Shown one piece after another: positions 1 through 9,237 of a DNA stretch of 64,000 bases (positions within the stretch are counted from its first letter, which is position 1; each line of letters opens with the position of its first letter). The position numbers were made by a program, and so were the translations under genes. The notes below the pieces were generated by a model. It did not search any database. It had not been told where the DNA came from and worked only from the letters and a program-made list of their open reading frames with translations. This DNA is from WLMZ01 sp963732585 (lineage in GTDB: Bacteria; Actinomycetota; Acidimicrobiia; Acidimicrobiales; Ilumatobacteraceae): assembly GCA_963732585.1 (NCBI GenBank), contig CAVSZY010000004.1:1217397-1281396 (forward strand). Reading direction: 5' to 3'.

Positions 1-663
1 GACTGGCTGCTGATGGTCTGGCGCAGCGTTCGTGTCGCGCTCTCGGTCACGCTGGCGTCGATCGCCATCGCCCTGCCGGTGGCGTTCTTCCTGGCCAAAG
101 TCGCCTCAGCGCGAGTCCGCCGGGCGCTTGTCGTCGCCTTCCTACTCCCGCTGTGGGCCGGTTATTTCGTCAAGGCTTACGCAGTCAAAGCGGTGCTGGC
201 CAGCGGCTCGAGGTTCGGCTCCGGCGGCGGGTTTCTACAGAGTGTTTTTGGCTGGACGCCCGGAACTTCAGGCCTTGTTCCCGTGATCATCGTGCTCACC
301 TACCTGTGGCTGCCCTACATGATTCTGCCGGTCTACGCCGGATTGGAACGGCTACCCGATTCCTATCTCGACGCCAGTAGCGACCTCGGGGCACGACCTT
401 GGCGCACTTTTCGATCGGTCGTCTTCCCAACCTTGATTCCCTCGATCGCCGCCGGATCGATCTTCACCTTCTCGCTCAGCCTCGGCGACTACATCGTCGT
501 CAAGATCCTCGGTGGCAAGGTGCAATTGATCGGCAACCTGATCGAGCGCACGCTGTTGGCGCCGATCCCCCCGTTGGCCGCGGCCTTTACACTCTGGCCG
601 GTGTTGATCATGTTCGTGTACCTGATGGCGATGCGCGCCGCTGGCGCGTTCGAGAGCTTGTGA
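1..663 (+). CDS. ABC transporter permease, PotB/spermidine-putrescine type (5' partial)
   Basis: This is one of two inner-membrane permease subunits of a polyamine-type ABC importer. The reading frame is open to the first base of the window, so the start lies upstream and only about 220 residues are visible. Several hydrophobic helices are present. The region DASSDLGARPWRTFRSVVFP (around nt 370-430) matches the EAA loop that docks the ATPase, followed by the typical SLGDYIVVK segment. It overlaps the next permease gene at TGATG. ATPase and binding-protein genes are expected upstream of the window. Substrate is inferred from family resemblance only. Confidence 0.85.
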   Translation, partial: DWLLMVWRSVRVALSVTLASIAIALPVAFFLAKVASARVRRALVVAFLLPLWAGYFVKAYAVKAVLASGSRFGSGGGFLQSVFGWTPGTSGLVPVIIVLTYLWLPYMILPVYAGLERLPDSYLDASSDLGARPWRTFRSVVFPTLIPSIAAGSIFTFSLSLGDYIVVKILGGKVQLIGNLIERTLLAPIPPLAAAFTLWPVLIMFVYLMAMRAAGAFESL

Positions 664-1472
664 TGCAGTTCTCCCGTCCAACCCGTTGGGGATTGCGCCT
701 GTACACCGGGCTGATGTTGGCGCTGCTCTACCTGCCCCTGGCGGTGATCGTCGTTCTCAGCTTCAACCGAGCCAAGTCCGTGGCCTGGCCGCCGCAAGGT
801 TTGACCACCGAATGGTGGGGTGGCGTGCTCGAACTCAGGGGCGGGCCAAAGGACGCGCTGTTCACGTCCGCCAAGCTGGCATTCTTGGCGACCGTCATCG
901 CCATCGTCCTCGGCACCTTGTTGGCCTTTGCGCTGCAGCGCTACCGGTTCTTCGGTCGCAACGCCGTGTCGTTTCTGGTGGTGCTACCGATCGCCCTGCC
1001 GGGCATCGTCACCGGCGTTGCGCTGCGCAATGCGTTCGTCCGTTTTGGCGTCGACTTTGGCTTGCTAACCGTGGTGGTCGGCCATGCCACGTTCTGCATC
1101 GTCATCGCCTTCAACAACGTCATCGCCCGCTTGCGGCGCCTCTCCCCAAACCTGCAGGAGGCCTCCGCGGATCTCGGCGCCGACGGGTTGCAGACCTTTC
1201 TCCATGTCACCTTCCCCTTGGTGCGATCGTCGATCGTCGCTGGTGGCATTCTCGCCTTCGCCCTCAGTTTCGACGAGGTCGTGGTCACTACCTTCACAGC
1301 CGGCGCCGGCGTCGAGACGCTGCCGCAGTGGTTCCTCAACAACCTCAGCCGTCCGAACAACGTGCCGTATGTCAACGTGGTCGCCGTGGGTGTGATGATC
1401 GTTTCAATTCCTTTGGCCTGGTTCGCCCAGCGCCTCTCCGACGGCGCTGAAGCGTTGGGCGGCGGGCGGTGA
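663..1472 (+). CDS. ABC transporter permease, PotC/spermidine-putrescine type
   Basis: Second membrane subunit of the same importer, 269 residues. The ATG at 663 overlaps the stop of the upstream permease by one base, indicating translational coupling. The first helix (GLMLALLYLPLAVIVVLSF) and the EAA-loop-like QEASADLGADGLQTFLHVTFP near nt 1160-1220 are followed by LSFDEVVVTTF, which is characteristic of PotC/YdcV permeases. The in-frame opening continues upstream to 399 but that part is out-of-frame shadow of the first permease. Its GTGA overlap with the dehydrogenase gene puts three genes in one operon. Confidence 0.88.
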   Translation: MQFSRPTRWGLRLYTGLMLALLYLPLAVIVVLSFNRAKSVAWPPQGLTTEWWGGVLELRGGPKDALFTSAKLAFLATVIAIVLGTLLAFALQRYRFFGRNAVSFLVVLPIALPGIVTGVALRNAFVRFGVDFGLLTVVVGHATFCIVIAFNNVIARLRRLSPNLQEASADLGADGLQTFLHVTFPLVRSSIVAGGILAFALSFDEVVVTTFTAGAGVETLPQWFLNNLSRPNNVPYVNVVAVGVMIVSIPLAWFAQRLSDGAEALGGGR

Positions 1473-2455
1473 GCGACGTGCTGCGAATCGGGGTGATCGG
1501 TGCCGGGCTGATGGGCGAGGTTCACGCTCGCAACGTCACGTCGATCACCGGGGCACGCGTTGTCGCCTTGATGGATGCCGACGGCGGGCGCGCTGGCGCG
1601 CTGGCCGCAGAACTCGGGGCGCGTGCATCGACAGAAGCGCTGGAGGTGATCAGGGCCGACGATGTCGACGCGCTGATCGTTGCCTCCCCGGACGCAACGC
1701 ATGCGGTATTGACGATCGCCGCGATCCGCGCCGGCAAACCGGTGCTCTGCGAGAAGCCGCTGGCCAGCACGCTGGCAGACGCCGCTGCGGTCGTCGCTGC
1801 CGAGGTAGCGAGCGGTAATCGACTGGTGCAGGTTGGCTTCATCCGCGAGTTCGACCCGGCGCATCAGGCGGTGCGCGGCGCGGTCGAGTCTGGTCGCCTC
1901 GGCCGACCGGTGATGTTCCGTGGCAGCCACATCAACCCTGAATCTGTCGGCTTCACCGATGCCACACGGGCGATCACCCAATCGATGATCCACGACATTC
2001 ATTCCGCCAGATTCCTGACCGGGCGGCGCATCGCCGAGGTCTTCGCCCGAGCCGTGGCCGACTCGACCGGACCCCAGGGGTCGTGTCGATTGGCGACGGT
2101 CAGCCTCGTCTTCGACGATGGCTCGCTCGGTCTCCTCGACTTGAATGTGGCCTCCGGTTACGGGTATGAAGTCATCGCCGAGGTGGTCTGTGAACGGGGC
2201 ACGGCAACGACGGCGTTGCCGACCACCGCCACGGTTCGCCAGGCCGGGCAGGCCCGCGTCGCCGTCACCCCCGGGTGGCAGGACCGCTTCGTCGAGGCCT
2301 ACCGCATCGAGATCGGCGCGTGGCTGAACTCGATCCGCACCGCAGTGCCGGTTGGGCCGGGTGCACTTGACGGTTGGGCCGCCAACGCTGTCGCCGACGC
2401 AGCATGCAGATCGTTGATCTCGGGGCGCAGTGAAACGGTTCCGACCGGGCCCTGA
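1469..2455 (+). CDS. Gfo/Idh/MocA family NAD(P)-dependent oxidoreductase
   Basis: 328-residue dehydrogenase starting at GTG 1469 inside the end of the permease gene. The N-terminal Rossmann motif is GVIGAGLMGEVHARNV (residues about 8-23); CEKPLAS near residue 95 carries the conserved EKP lysine that contacts substrate and nicotinamide. The C-terminal half follows the family alpha/beta sheet pattern, with a DIHSARF element like the D-x-x-x-H of inositol 2-dehydrogenases. Members oxidise sugars, inositols or their derivatives. Linkage to the polyamine-type permeases suggests catabolism of the imported compound, but the substrate cannot be named. Confidence 0.85.
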   Translation: MSDVLRIGVIGAGLMGEVHARNVTSITGARVVALMDADGGRAGALAAELGARASTEALEVIRADDVDALIVASPDATHAVLTIAAIRAGKPVLCEKPLASTLADAAAVVAAEVASGNRLVQVGFIREFDPAHQAVRGAVESGRLGRPVMFRGSHINPESVGFTDATRAITQSMIHDIHSARFLTGRRIAEVFARAVADSTGPQGSCRLATVSLVFDDGSLGLLDLNVASGYGYEVIAEVVCERGTATTALPTTATVRQAGQARVAVTPGWQDRFVEAYRIEIGAWLNSIRTAVPVGPGALDGWAANAVADAACRSLISGRSETVPTGP

Positions 2456-2473
2456 CGTCGGCGCGGGTCGGCG

Positions 2474-3646
2474 TTACGGCTTCTCGCACTCCACGCAGTG
2501 CACGTCCCCGCCGGGCTCACCGACCACCAGTTGGGTCAGCCAATCGATCAAGGCGACCCCTTCCACCGACTCGGTGTAGAGGTCGTCCTTGCCCAACACG
2601 GTGTGCTCGCCGCCTGGGGCTACATAGCTGGTGACATCGATGCCGCTGGCCTCGATAGCGGCTTCGTTGCTATCGATCAGCGTGACCAGTTCGTCGGCAC
2701 CGACACCGGCGACGGAGGCGAACATCGACTGCACCTCGTCGTAGGCGTTGTCGAAACGGGCGAAGGTGATCTCCGGGTTGTGCTGACCGGCGTAGGTGAA
2801 CAGACCGGGGATGCTCCAATCCTCGGCGGCGATGTCTGCAAGTTCTGGCCATTGCGGGCGGGCATCAAAGGCGCCCCACAGCGAGCCGATGACGACGTTG
2901 ACGCCAGGCACGTCGGGGTAGACCCCTGATCCGTCGGCCAAAGCGGTGACCCGCGCGCTCGGCAACTCGTCGGCGGCGAGAGCAGCAAACAACGGGGAAG
3001 GCACCCCGCCAGCGCTGGAACCGGTGACGAAGACTTCGGTTGCATCCGGGAATCGACGGATCATCTCGTCGAGTGCGTAACGGCCGTTGACCATGCCGTT
3101 GTGTTCGATGACCAGGCCATCGCCATAGTCGTGGGTGCTGTCGCCGAAGTGCACATCGCCGGTGCAGTAGGGCACAAAGACAAAGGAGTAATCGGCGAGC
3201 GGGTTCTGCGGGTGGGTGAGATTGAAGATGCCATCCATTTCATTGGGATCGTCCGCAGCGGTGATATTGATGTCGTAGCTGCCGTCGGTGAACGAGCACA
3301 TTTGCGCCGTGAAACAGGCCCCGCCGCCTTGGAAGAAGAGCACCACCTTGCTTGGATCGGCCTCGCGGACCCACATGTTCCAGTCGCTGCCATCGGCGCA
3401 CATGCAGTCGTCACCACCGGCGACTACCTCGAAACCGGAGATCGTCTGCACGACAGCGGTGTCCAAGGGCGCGGTCTCCAAGGGAGCGGTCTCCAGAGGC
3501 ACCTCGCTCGCCTCGCTCATGACGGTCGCCTCAGTCGCAATCGCAGCGTCCGGTTCGAACGACGGCGCGCTGCTGGAGTCTGCCCCAGCGCACCCCGCGG
3601 CGGCCGCACTGAGCAGCGCTGCGATGATCACATCCCGCATCTTCAT
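2474..3646 (-). CDS. Pectinacetylesterase/Notum-family secreted lipoprotein
   Basis: 390-residue alpha/beta hydrolase. The start has a clear lipoprotein signal (LLSAAAAGC lipobox near residue 19), so the mature protein should be anchored outside the membrane. The family signatures FFQGGGACF, then GSSAGG with the nucleophile Ser, and a late H in GGEHTVLG are visible. Two perfect-looking Cys pairs around MCADGSDW and GACF could form disulfides. A GAGGGAGC-like purine-rich stretch lies upstream of the ATG. Residues about 50-65 are a short tandem repeat (ETAPL units). It converges with the dehydrogenase gene. Pectinacetylesterases deacetylate plant or other esters; the real substrate is unknown. 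Confidence 0.75.
   Translation of the reverse strand: MKMRDVIIAALLSAAAAGCAGADSSSAPSFEPDAAIATEATVMSEASEVPLETAPLETAPLDTAVVQTISGFEVVAGGDDCMCADGSDWNMWVREADPSKVVLFFQGGGACFTAQMCSFTDGSYDINITAADDPNEMDGIFNLTHPQNPLADYSFVFVPYCTGDVHFGDSTHDYGDGLVIEHNGMVNGRYALDEMIRRFPDATEVFVTGSSAGGVPSPLFAALAADELPSARVTALADGSGVYPDVPGVNVVIGSLWGAFDARPQWPELADIAAEDWSIPGLFTYAGQHNPEITFARFDNAYDEVQSMFASVAGVGADELVTLIDSNEAAIEASGIDVTSYVAPGGEHTVLGKDDLYTESVEGVALIDWLTQLVVGEPGGDVHCVECEKP
3451..3500. repeat. 15-bp tandem repeat inside the lipoprotein gene
   Basis: Two near-identical 15-base units (AGGGCGCGGTCTCCA and AGGGAGCGGTCTCCA at 3466-3495), with a more degenerate unit before them, encode repeated ETAPL/DTAV residues in the linker just after the lipid-anchored cysteine. 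The array sits in a flexible spacer and could vary in copy number. Confidence 0.7.
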
Positions 3647-3766
3647 GTCGCTCCCTCGGAGGCGATGGCGATGAACGGTTGTTCAGTACAGCTCAAGCGC
3701 CTCTGCGGTTGTTATGGTAACCAATGCGGACGGCCACGGGGGTCCGCCGCGCAGGAGGGGAGACCC

Positions 3767-5629
3767 ATGACTGACACCGTCGAGCGACGAAAGTCCGCTC
3801 CGGAGCAGCTGTCGCACGTCGTCGTCCGATTTGCCGGCGATTCCGGCGACGGGATGCAGCTGACGGGCGATCGGTTCACATCGGCGAGCGCACTGTTCGG
3901 TAACGACCTGTCGACCTTTCCCGACTACCCGGCAGAGATTCGCGCCCCAGCTGGCACCGTGATGGGCGTCTCCAGTTTCCAGGTACACATCTCTGATCAC
4001 GACATCACCACACCTGGCGACGCGCCGAACGTGCTGATCGCCATGAACCCGGCGGCGTTGAAGGCCGATCTGCATCGGCTCGAGCAGAACGGCCTGCTGA
4101 TCATCAACACCGACTCCTTCGAGGAACGAGACCTGACGAAGGCGGGCTACGACCACAACCCGCTCGACGGTCACGACCTCGACAGCTATCGGCTGGTCAA
4201 AGTGCCGATGACCTCGCTCACCCAGGAGGCGACAAAACCGCTGGGGGTGAAGTCGCGCGATGCCGAACGTTCGAAGAACTTTTTTGCGCTCGGCCTTGTG
4301 TCTTGGCTCTATTCCCGACCGGTTGAACCGACGTTCGAGTGGATCGAGAAGCGCTTCAAGGACTTGGTCAAGGAGAGCAACCTCGCCGCCTTTCGCGCCG
4401 GTTATAACTTCGGCGAGACCAGCGAGCTCTTCGACCACCCGTACGAAGTGCGTTCTGCGCCGTTGCCAGCCGGGGAGTACACCAACATCAGTGGCAACGT
4501 CGCCTTGGCCTGGGGGCTCATCGCCGCCGGTCAGCTCGCCAAGTTGCCGGTCTTCCTCGGCAGTTATCCGATCACGCCGGCTAGCGACATCCTCCACGAA
4601 CTGGCCAAGCACAAGCACTTCGGTGTGCGCACCGTGCAGGCCGAGGATGAGATCGCCGCCGCGGGTATGGCCCTCGGTGCAGCCTTCGCTGGCAACCTAG
4701 CGGTGACGACGACGAGCGGTCCTGGCCTGGCGTTGAAGAGTGAAACGATGAGTCTGGCAGTCTCGTTAGAGCTCCCAATGTTGCTCGTCGACATTCAGCG
4801 AGGCGGGCCATCAACTGGGTTGCCGACGAAAACCGAGGCCGCCGACCTGAACATCGCCCTCTATGGCCGCCACGGCGAGGCACCGATTCCTGTGGTAGCT
4901 GCCTACAGCCCGGTGCACTGCTTCGAAGCCGCGATCGAAGCGGCGCGCATCGCACTGAAGTATCGAACGCCAGTGATTTTGCTCAGCGACGGCTATATCG
5001 CCAACGGTTCTGAGCCGTGGCGGTTGCCCGATATCGACCAGTTACCCGATATCTCCGTTCCCTTTGCCACCGAAATGAATCACATCGACGGTGACGGCAA
5101 CCCCGAATTTTGGCCATATCTACGCGATCCGGAAACGCTCGCTCGGCCCTGGGCGATCCCGGGAACCCCCGGGTTGATGCATCGGGTGGGTGGCATCGAA
5201 AAAGAGGACGGCACCGGCAACATCAGCTACGAGCCCGCCAATCACAGCAAAATGGTCCACCTACGCGCCGCAAAGGTTGCTGGGATCGATGTGCCAGATG
5301 CTGTCATACAGGGTGACAATGACGCCGAGATCTGCCTGCTCGGTTGGGGATCTACCTGGGCGGCAATCGATGCCGCAGTGCAGAGAACTCGACGGCGAGG
5401 ACAGAAGGTGGCGTGGATTCATCTCACCCACCTCAATCCGCTGCCAGGCAATCTCGGCGATCTACTTCGATCGTTCCGCACGGTGCTGGTCCCGGAGCTC
5501 AATTTGGGACAGCTGTGTCGGATTGTGCGGGCCGATTATCTGATCGACGCCAAGCCGGTCACCAAAGTGCAGGGCCTGCCATTCACCTCGGCGGAACTTG
5601 AAGCAGCGATCGAAGGGGCATTGCAATGA
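3767..5629 (+). CDS. korA: 2-oxoglutarate:ferredoxin oxidoreductase, alpha subunit (gamma-alpha fusion)
   Basis: Catalyses ferredoxin-linked oxidation of 2-oxoglutarate to succinyl-CoA together with KorB. The ATG at 3767 is chosen because AGGAGGGGA stands 6-14 bases before it; the open frame further upstream overlaps the lipoprotein gene in antisense. The 620-residue product has the N-terminal gamma domain (VVRFAGDSGDGMQLTG, residues about 17-190) fused to the alpha pyrimidine-binding domain (GSYPITPASDILHELAKH, QAEDEIAAAGMALGAAFAG) and the C-terminal WGSTWAAI region. This fused layout is the normal form in actinobacteria, where it serves the TCA cycle. It overlaps korB at ATGA. Confidence 0.93.
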   Translation: MTDTVERRKSAPEQLSHVVVRFAGDSGDGMQLTGDRFTSASALFGNDLSTFPDYPAEIRAPAGTVMGVSSFQVHISDHDITTPGDAPNVLIAMNPAALKADLHRLEQNGLLIINTDSFEERDLTKAGYDHNPLDGHDLDSYRLVKVPMTSLTQEATKPLGVKSRDAERSKNFFALGLVSWLYSRPVEPTFEWIEKRFKDLVKESNLAAFRAGYNFGETSELFDHPYEVRSAPLPAGEYTNISGNVALAWGLIAAGQLAKLPVFLGSYPITPASDILHELAKHKHFGVRTVQAEDEIAAAGMALGAAFAGNLAVTTTSGPGLALKSETMSLAVSLELPMLLVDIQRGGPSTGLPTKTEAADLNIALYGRHGEAPIPVVAAYSPVHCFEAAIEAARIALKYRTPVILLSDGYIANGSEPWRLPDIDQLPDISVPFATEMNHIDGDGNPEFWPYLRDPETLARPWAIPGTPGLMHRVGGIEKEDGTGNISYEPANHSKMVHLRAAKVAGIDVPDAVIQGDNDAEICLLGWGSTWAAIDAAVQRTRRRGQKVAWIHLTHLNPLPGNLGDLLRSFRTVLVPELNLGQLCRIVRADYLIDAKPVTKVQGLPFTSAELEAAIEGALQ

Positions 5630-6657
5630 GCGACACGGCTGTCCAACTGACGACAAAGAAGGATTGGGTCAGCGACCAGGAGGTGCGCTGGTGCCCTGGT
5701 TGCGGTGACTACGGCATCATGCAGGCGGTCCAACAGTTGATGCCCGAGCTCGGAATCGCCCCGCAGAACACGGTGTTCATCAGCGGCATCGGCTGTTCGA
5801 GCCGCTTTCCGTATTACATGAACACCTACGGAATGCACAGCATCCACGGTCGCGCCCCAGCGATCGCCACCGGTGTGGCTGTGGCCCGTCCCGACCTCGA
5901 CGTGTGGGTGATAACCGGTGACGGCGATGCGTTGTCCATCGGCGGCAATCACTTCATTCACGCATTGCGTAGGAATGTCAACCTGACGATTCTGCTTTTC
6001 AACAACCGTATCTACGGGCTTACTAAAGGGCAATACTCCCCGACCTCCGAGCAAGGAAAGGTAACGAAGAGCACGCCCTTTGGTTCCGTCGACTATCCGT
6101 TCAATCCGCTCTCGGTTGCGATTGGTGCCGAGGCGACATTCGTCGCCAGAACACACGATCTTGATCGGAAACACATGATGGAGACTTTACGCGCAGCGCA
6201 CGCTCACCGTGGCTCGGCATTCGTCGAAATTTTTCAGAACTGCAACGTCTTTAATGACGGAGCCTTTGATGACATCACCTCTCGTAGTGCGAGAGAGGAA
6301 ATGTTCATTGACCTGAAGCATGGTGAACGGATTCGATTCGGCGCCGAGGGACACAAAGGCGTAGCAATGGGTGCTGATGGCATGTTGCGCATCGTCGAGG
6401 TCGCAGACACTGGCCTCGATAGTTTGCTGGTGCACGACGCCCAACGAGATGACCCAGGGCTTGCCTTTGCATTAGCGCGACTTTCGCATGGCGATCATTC
6501 GGCAACACCATTTGGCGTGTTCCGTCAGGTACAGCGAGCCGACTATGGCGACATGGTTGCCGCCCAGGTGGCGCAAGCCTCGCAGCGCAAAGGCCCGGGC
6601 GATCTCGCTGGGCTGCTCCGCGGCAATGGAACCTGGCACGTCGCACAGGCGCAGTGA
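5626..6657 (+). CDS. korB: 2-oxoglutarate:ferredoxin oxidoreductase, beta subunit
   Basis: 343-residue thiamine-diphosphate-binding subunit. Cysteines that ligate the iron-sulfur cluster lie in RWCPGCGDYGIM (residues about 21-32) and GIGCSSRFPYY. The TPP/Mg motif runs from GDGDALSIGGNHFIHALRRN to NNRIYGLTKGQYSPTS, which is diagnostic for KorB/PorB; a late conserved Cys is in FQNCNVFND. Start ATG 5626 overlaps the korA stop, so the two subunits are translationally coupled. A strong hairpin terminator follows 16 bases after the stop. Confidence 0.93.
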   Translation: MSDTAVQLTTKKDWVSDQEVRWCPGCGDYGIMQAVQQLMPELGIAPQNTVFISGIGCSSRFPYYMNTYGMHSIHGRAPAIATGVAVARPDLDVWVITGDGDALSIGGNHFIHALRRNVNLTILLFNNRIYGLTKGQYSPTSEQGKVTKSTPFGSVDYPFNPLSVAIGAEATFVARTHDLDRKHMMETLRAAHAHRGSAFVEIFQNCNVFNDGAFDDITSRSAREEMFIDLKHGERIRFGAEGHKGVAMGADGMLRIVEVADTGLDSLLVHDAQRDDPGLAFALARLSHGDHSATPFGVFRQVQRADYGDMVAAQVAQASQRKGPGDLAGLLRGNGTWHVAQAQ

Positions 6658-6673
6658 CGCAGGCACGGTGAAA

Positions 6674-6707
6674 CGTTGGCGGGAGGGCCGAGGCCATCCC
6701 GCCAACG
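6674..6707. terminator. Hairpin terminator between korB and the TetR gene
   Basis: Perfect 11-bp arms CGTTGGCGGGA and TCCCGCCAACG enclose a 12-base GC-rich loop. No T-run follows. It lies between convergent genes and may act on both strands. Confidence 0.75.
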
Positions 6708-6716
6708 ATCCAACGA

Positions 6717-7382
6717 CTAGCTGGCGCTGGGCTCGACCATCGAACGCACCAACGGCACGAGCGCGCTGGCGTACGAACTCGCCCGGCTCTCCGATGTGGT
6801 GCGCACTCGGTCCGGCTCGATCTGAACGCGTAGCGCGTAACCCTCGGCCAGAGCAGCGACGGCGACAGCGATGTCGTCGAGGGTGTGCGGTGCCTTGGGC
6901 TGCAGCTGATACATGTCCAGTATTCGATTGAACAGAGTGCTGAAGTCTCGATGGAACGACTCGTAGCCGGACCTGATCGCCTCGCGAAGACCCTCGTCAT
7001 CCAGCGCCGCGCCCCAGAAGTGCACGATCACGTAGAAGGTTCGGGTGTTCGCCAAGTGGTCAAGGTAGGTATCAGCCACCTTGGCGATCAGGTCGTCGAA
7101 ATCGGCGCCCCGTTCGAGTTCCTTGGTAATGACCGTGGCAATGACGCTGGCGTCACCCCACGTTTGTCTTTGAGCCGCTTCGAGCGCGAGGTCGCGGTGA
7201 AAGGCTCGTTGGGTTTTCCAGATTTGGTAGATAGCTCCCGTCGTCCGGCCGGCTTCCTTGGCGACCGCAGTCACCGGAAGTCCACTCATGCCGAGATCAA
7301 CGCCCTCACGTACGAGCAATCGCATTCCTGCCTCCAGGAGTTCCCCCCTGGTCTCATCCAAATCACGGTTACGCATTCTCAC
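6717..7382 (-). CDS. TetR/AcrR family transcriptional regulator
   Basis: 221 residues with an N-terminal helix-turn-helix: GELLEAGMRLLVREG, then LPVTAVAKEAGRTTGAIYQIWKTQRAFHRDL (residues about 14-66), followed by an all-helical ligand-binding domain. The start may be GTG 7382 or ATG 7376. No target operon is divergent; the uridine kinase gene lies upstream on the same strand with 116 bases between. The ligand and targets are unknown. Confidence 0.82.
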   Translation of the reverse strand: MRMRNRDLDETRGELLEAGMRLLVREGVDLGMSGLPVTAVAKEAGRTTGAIYQIWKTQRAFHRDLALEAAQRQTWGDASVIATVITKELERGADFDDLIAKVADTYLDHLANTRTFYVIVHFWGAALDDEGLREAIRSGYESFHRDFSTLFNRILDMYQLQPKAPHTLDDIAVAVAALAEGYALRVQIEPDRVRTTSESRASSYASALVPLVRSMVEPSAS

Positions 7383-7498
7383 GCCATTTAAGTTAGAGGA
7401 TCATTGCCCCAACTGCGTCGCATAGTGAGGAACTTGTCAGATCAGCGACAGATTTATTTTGCAGTCTGTATGCAACCATTACTATCAGCGTTCGTCCG

Positions 7499-8176
7499 CT
7501 ACAGCGAGTACTCATTTGTGCGAACTAATTCACGTATTCGGGCCATCAGCACGTCAATAACTGGTTCATTCATCCCCCCGTGGGGCAGTATCACGTCGGC
7601 GTGTCGCTTGCTCGGTTCGATGAACTGTTCATGGCTCGGTCGCACGGTGGCCAGGTATTGGGCGATGATGCTCTCTGGCGTGCGGCCGCGTTCGGCCACG
7701 TCGCGCTGCAACCGACGAATAAACCGGATGTCGGCATCGGTATCGACGTAGACGCGTAGGTTGAAACGCTCACGTAGGGCCTGGTCGTAGAGGACGAGAA
7801 TCCCCTCGACGACAACAATGCGAGCGGGCTTGACGAGGTCGACGTCACCACTGCGGGTGTGGTTCGGGTAGTCGTAAACGGGAATAGGTGCCGGGTATCC
7901 CGCGGAGAGTGCATCTATGTGCTCGTTCAGTAGCTGCCAGTCGAAGGCGTCGGGGTGGTCGTAGTTGACCTTGGTCCGTTCGACGAACGGTTGATGGGCG
8001 CGGTCGACGTAGTACGAGTCGAGTTTGATCAGCGCAACGTTGTCCTCGCCGGCGAGATCGGTCAACCGCTCGGAAATGGTAGTTTTCCCTGAGCACGTGC
8101 CACCGGCGACGCCGATGAAAAACGGCGGGTTGTTGAGCGGTGGCGAACTGCGCTGGGAGGCTGAGTGATCGCCCAT
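7499..8176 (-). CDS. udk: Uridine kinase
   Basis: Phosphorylates uridine and cytidine with ATP or GTP in pyrimidine salvage. 225 residues. P-loop GVAGGTCSGKTT (residues 22-33), nucleoside-site residues in LDSYYVDRA, the NYDHPDAFDW motif and DYPNHTRSGD correspond to the conserved Udk sequence; the lid Arg pair is in FIRRLQRDVAERGRTPESI. About 15 N-terminal residues are a non-conserved extension. Divergent from the DUF3263 gene with 103 bases between. Confidence 0.9.
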   Translation of the reverse strand: MGDHSASQRSSPPLNNPPFFIGVAGGTCSGKTTISERLTDLAGEDNVALIKLDSYYVDRAHQPFVERTKVNYDHPDAFDWQLLNEHIDALSAGYPAPIPVYDYPNHTRSGDVDLVKPARIVVVEGILVLYDQALRERFNLRVYVDTDADIRFIRRLQRDVAERGRTPESIIAQYLATVRPSHEQFIEPSKRHADVILPHGGMNEPVIDVLMARIRELVRTNEYSL

Positions 8177-8279
8177 GGCGCAAGACTGTAGTCAAGGCGC
8201 AGCGCTGCCTGGCGAGCCGTTGTCTCGCTGATTTTCGAGGGTACTTGTATCGCGCTCCCCGCGTGGGCAGTCTGTAGGA

Positions 8280-8564
8280 GTGCCAGATTTGTATGCATTG
8301 ACCGAACGTGAGCGGGCGCTGCTCGAGTTCGAAGGTAGTTGGTGGATGTTGGACGACGAGAAGGACGTCCTCATCAGGTCCCGCTTCACCTGCAGTTTGG
8401 ACGAGTACTACCAGGAGCTGAATCGGCTTCTCGATCGTCCGGAAGCCCTCGAACACGATCCGATGGTCGTTCGGCGTTTGCTGCGCCTTCGTGACCGTCG
8501 TCGTCGCTCACGGCTCGAGGGTCCGGCAATCGCAGATGACGGCAAGGGAGGATCGCATCCATGA
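8280..8564 (+). CDS. DUF3263 domain protein
   Basis: Small basic protein of 94 residues matching the actinobacterial DUF3263 family in its opening LTERERALLEFEGSWW and its C-terminal RLLRLRDRRRR block. Function is unknown. GTG 8280 directly abuts the purine tract TAGGAG; TTG 8289, nine bases after AGGAG, is an equally likely start. ATGA overlap with the next gene makes a two-gene operon, the usual neighbourhood for this family. Confidence 0.8.
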   Translation: MPDLYALTERERALLEFEGSWWMLDDEKDVLIRSRFTCSLDEYYQELNRLLDRPEALEHDPMVVRRLLRLRDRRRRSRLEGPAIADDGKGGSHP

Positions 8565-9217
8565 GCACAGAGCCAACCCCCAGGCGTGCGGCAAGCAAGG
8601 TGGGAAACACAGGTGCCCCGGTGGGCTCGACGTTGAGTATCATCGTCGCCGCGCTGGCGGTCATCGCCGGATTTCTGATCCTGAAAAACATCAGCGATGA
8701 TGACGAATCGGTCTCCGGAGTCACACCTGGAACGGTCGCCTCCTCGCCGGTCGATAGCGCTGCTGTGCCGAGTTCGCTCACCGAGAACACGCTCGGCTCA
8801 ACGACGACGGTGGCCTTGATCACGGTCGGAGCGACGGTGACCGTTGCCAACGCCAGCAATATCGACGGCTCGGCTCGAAACTTCAGTGCAGAACTTGCCA
8901 AGAAGGTGTTCACCATGGGTCAGCCGACGAACGCCGCTGGCGCTGACGCGGAACTGGCGACGAGCAAGGTGTACTTCCTGCCCGGCGGAGAAGTTGTCGC
9001 CGCATCGGTGGCCCAGGTGATGGGTGGCGTCGCCGTCGCCCCGATGCCCACGCCGATACCGACCTCAAGTGGCGACATGGCTGGGGCGACGGTGCTGGTG
9101 ATGCTTGGCAAGGACCTCGCTGGCAAGCCGCTCCCTGGATCTGAGACTGCGGACACCGTGACGGCCACCGTCGGCACCGCTCCGCTGAACACGACGACAA
9201 CCACCATCGCCGGTTGA
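8561..9217 (+). CDS. LytR_C domain membrane protein
   Basis: 218 residues. A single transmembrane segment (TLSIIVAALAVIAGFLILK, about residues 24-42) precedes a Ser/Thr-rich linker and a LytR_C domain (TVTVANASNIDGSARNFS, about 90 onward) that should lie outside the membrane. The domain is found at the end of LytR-CpsA-Psr phosphotransferases and in small stand-alone actinobacterial proteins like this one. Its job is not established. It is translationally coupled to the DUF3263 gene. The tail ends in a Thr-rich stretch. Confidence 0.78.
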   Translation: MSTEPTPRRAASKVGNTGAPVGSTLSIIVAALAVIAGFLILKNISDDDESVSGVTPGTVASSPVDSAAVPSSLTENTLGSTTTVALITVGATVTVANASNIDGSARNFSAELAKKVFTMGQPTNAAGADAELATSKVYFLPGGEVVAASVAQVMGGVAVAPMPTPIPTSSGDMAGATVLVMLGKDLAGKPLPGSETADTVTATVGTAPLNTTTTTIAG

Positions 9218-9237
9218 TCCCGGCGGGCTCGACCCTG

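Noticed and set aside
3101..3766. Upstream extension of korA
   Set aside because: In frame but antisense to the lipoprotein gene; strong ribosome site marks ATG 3767.
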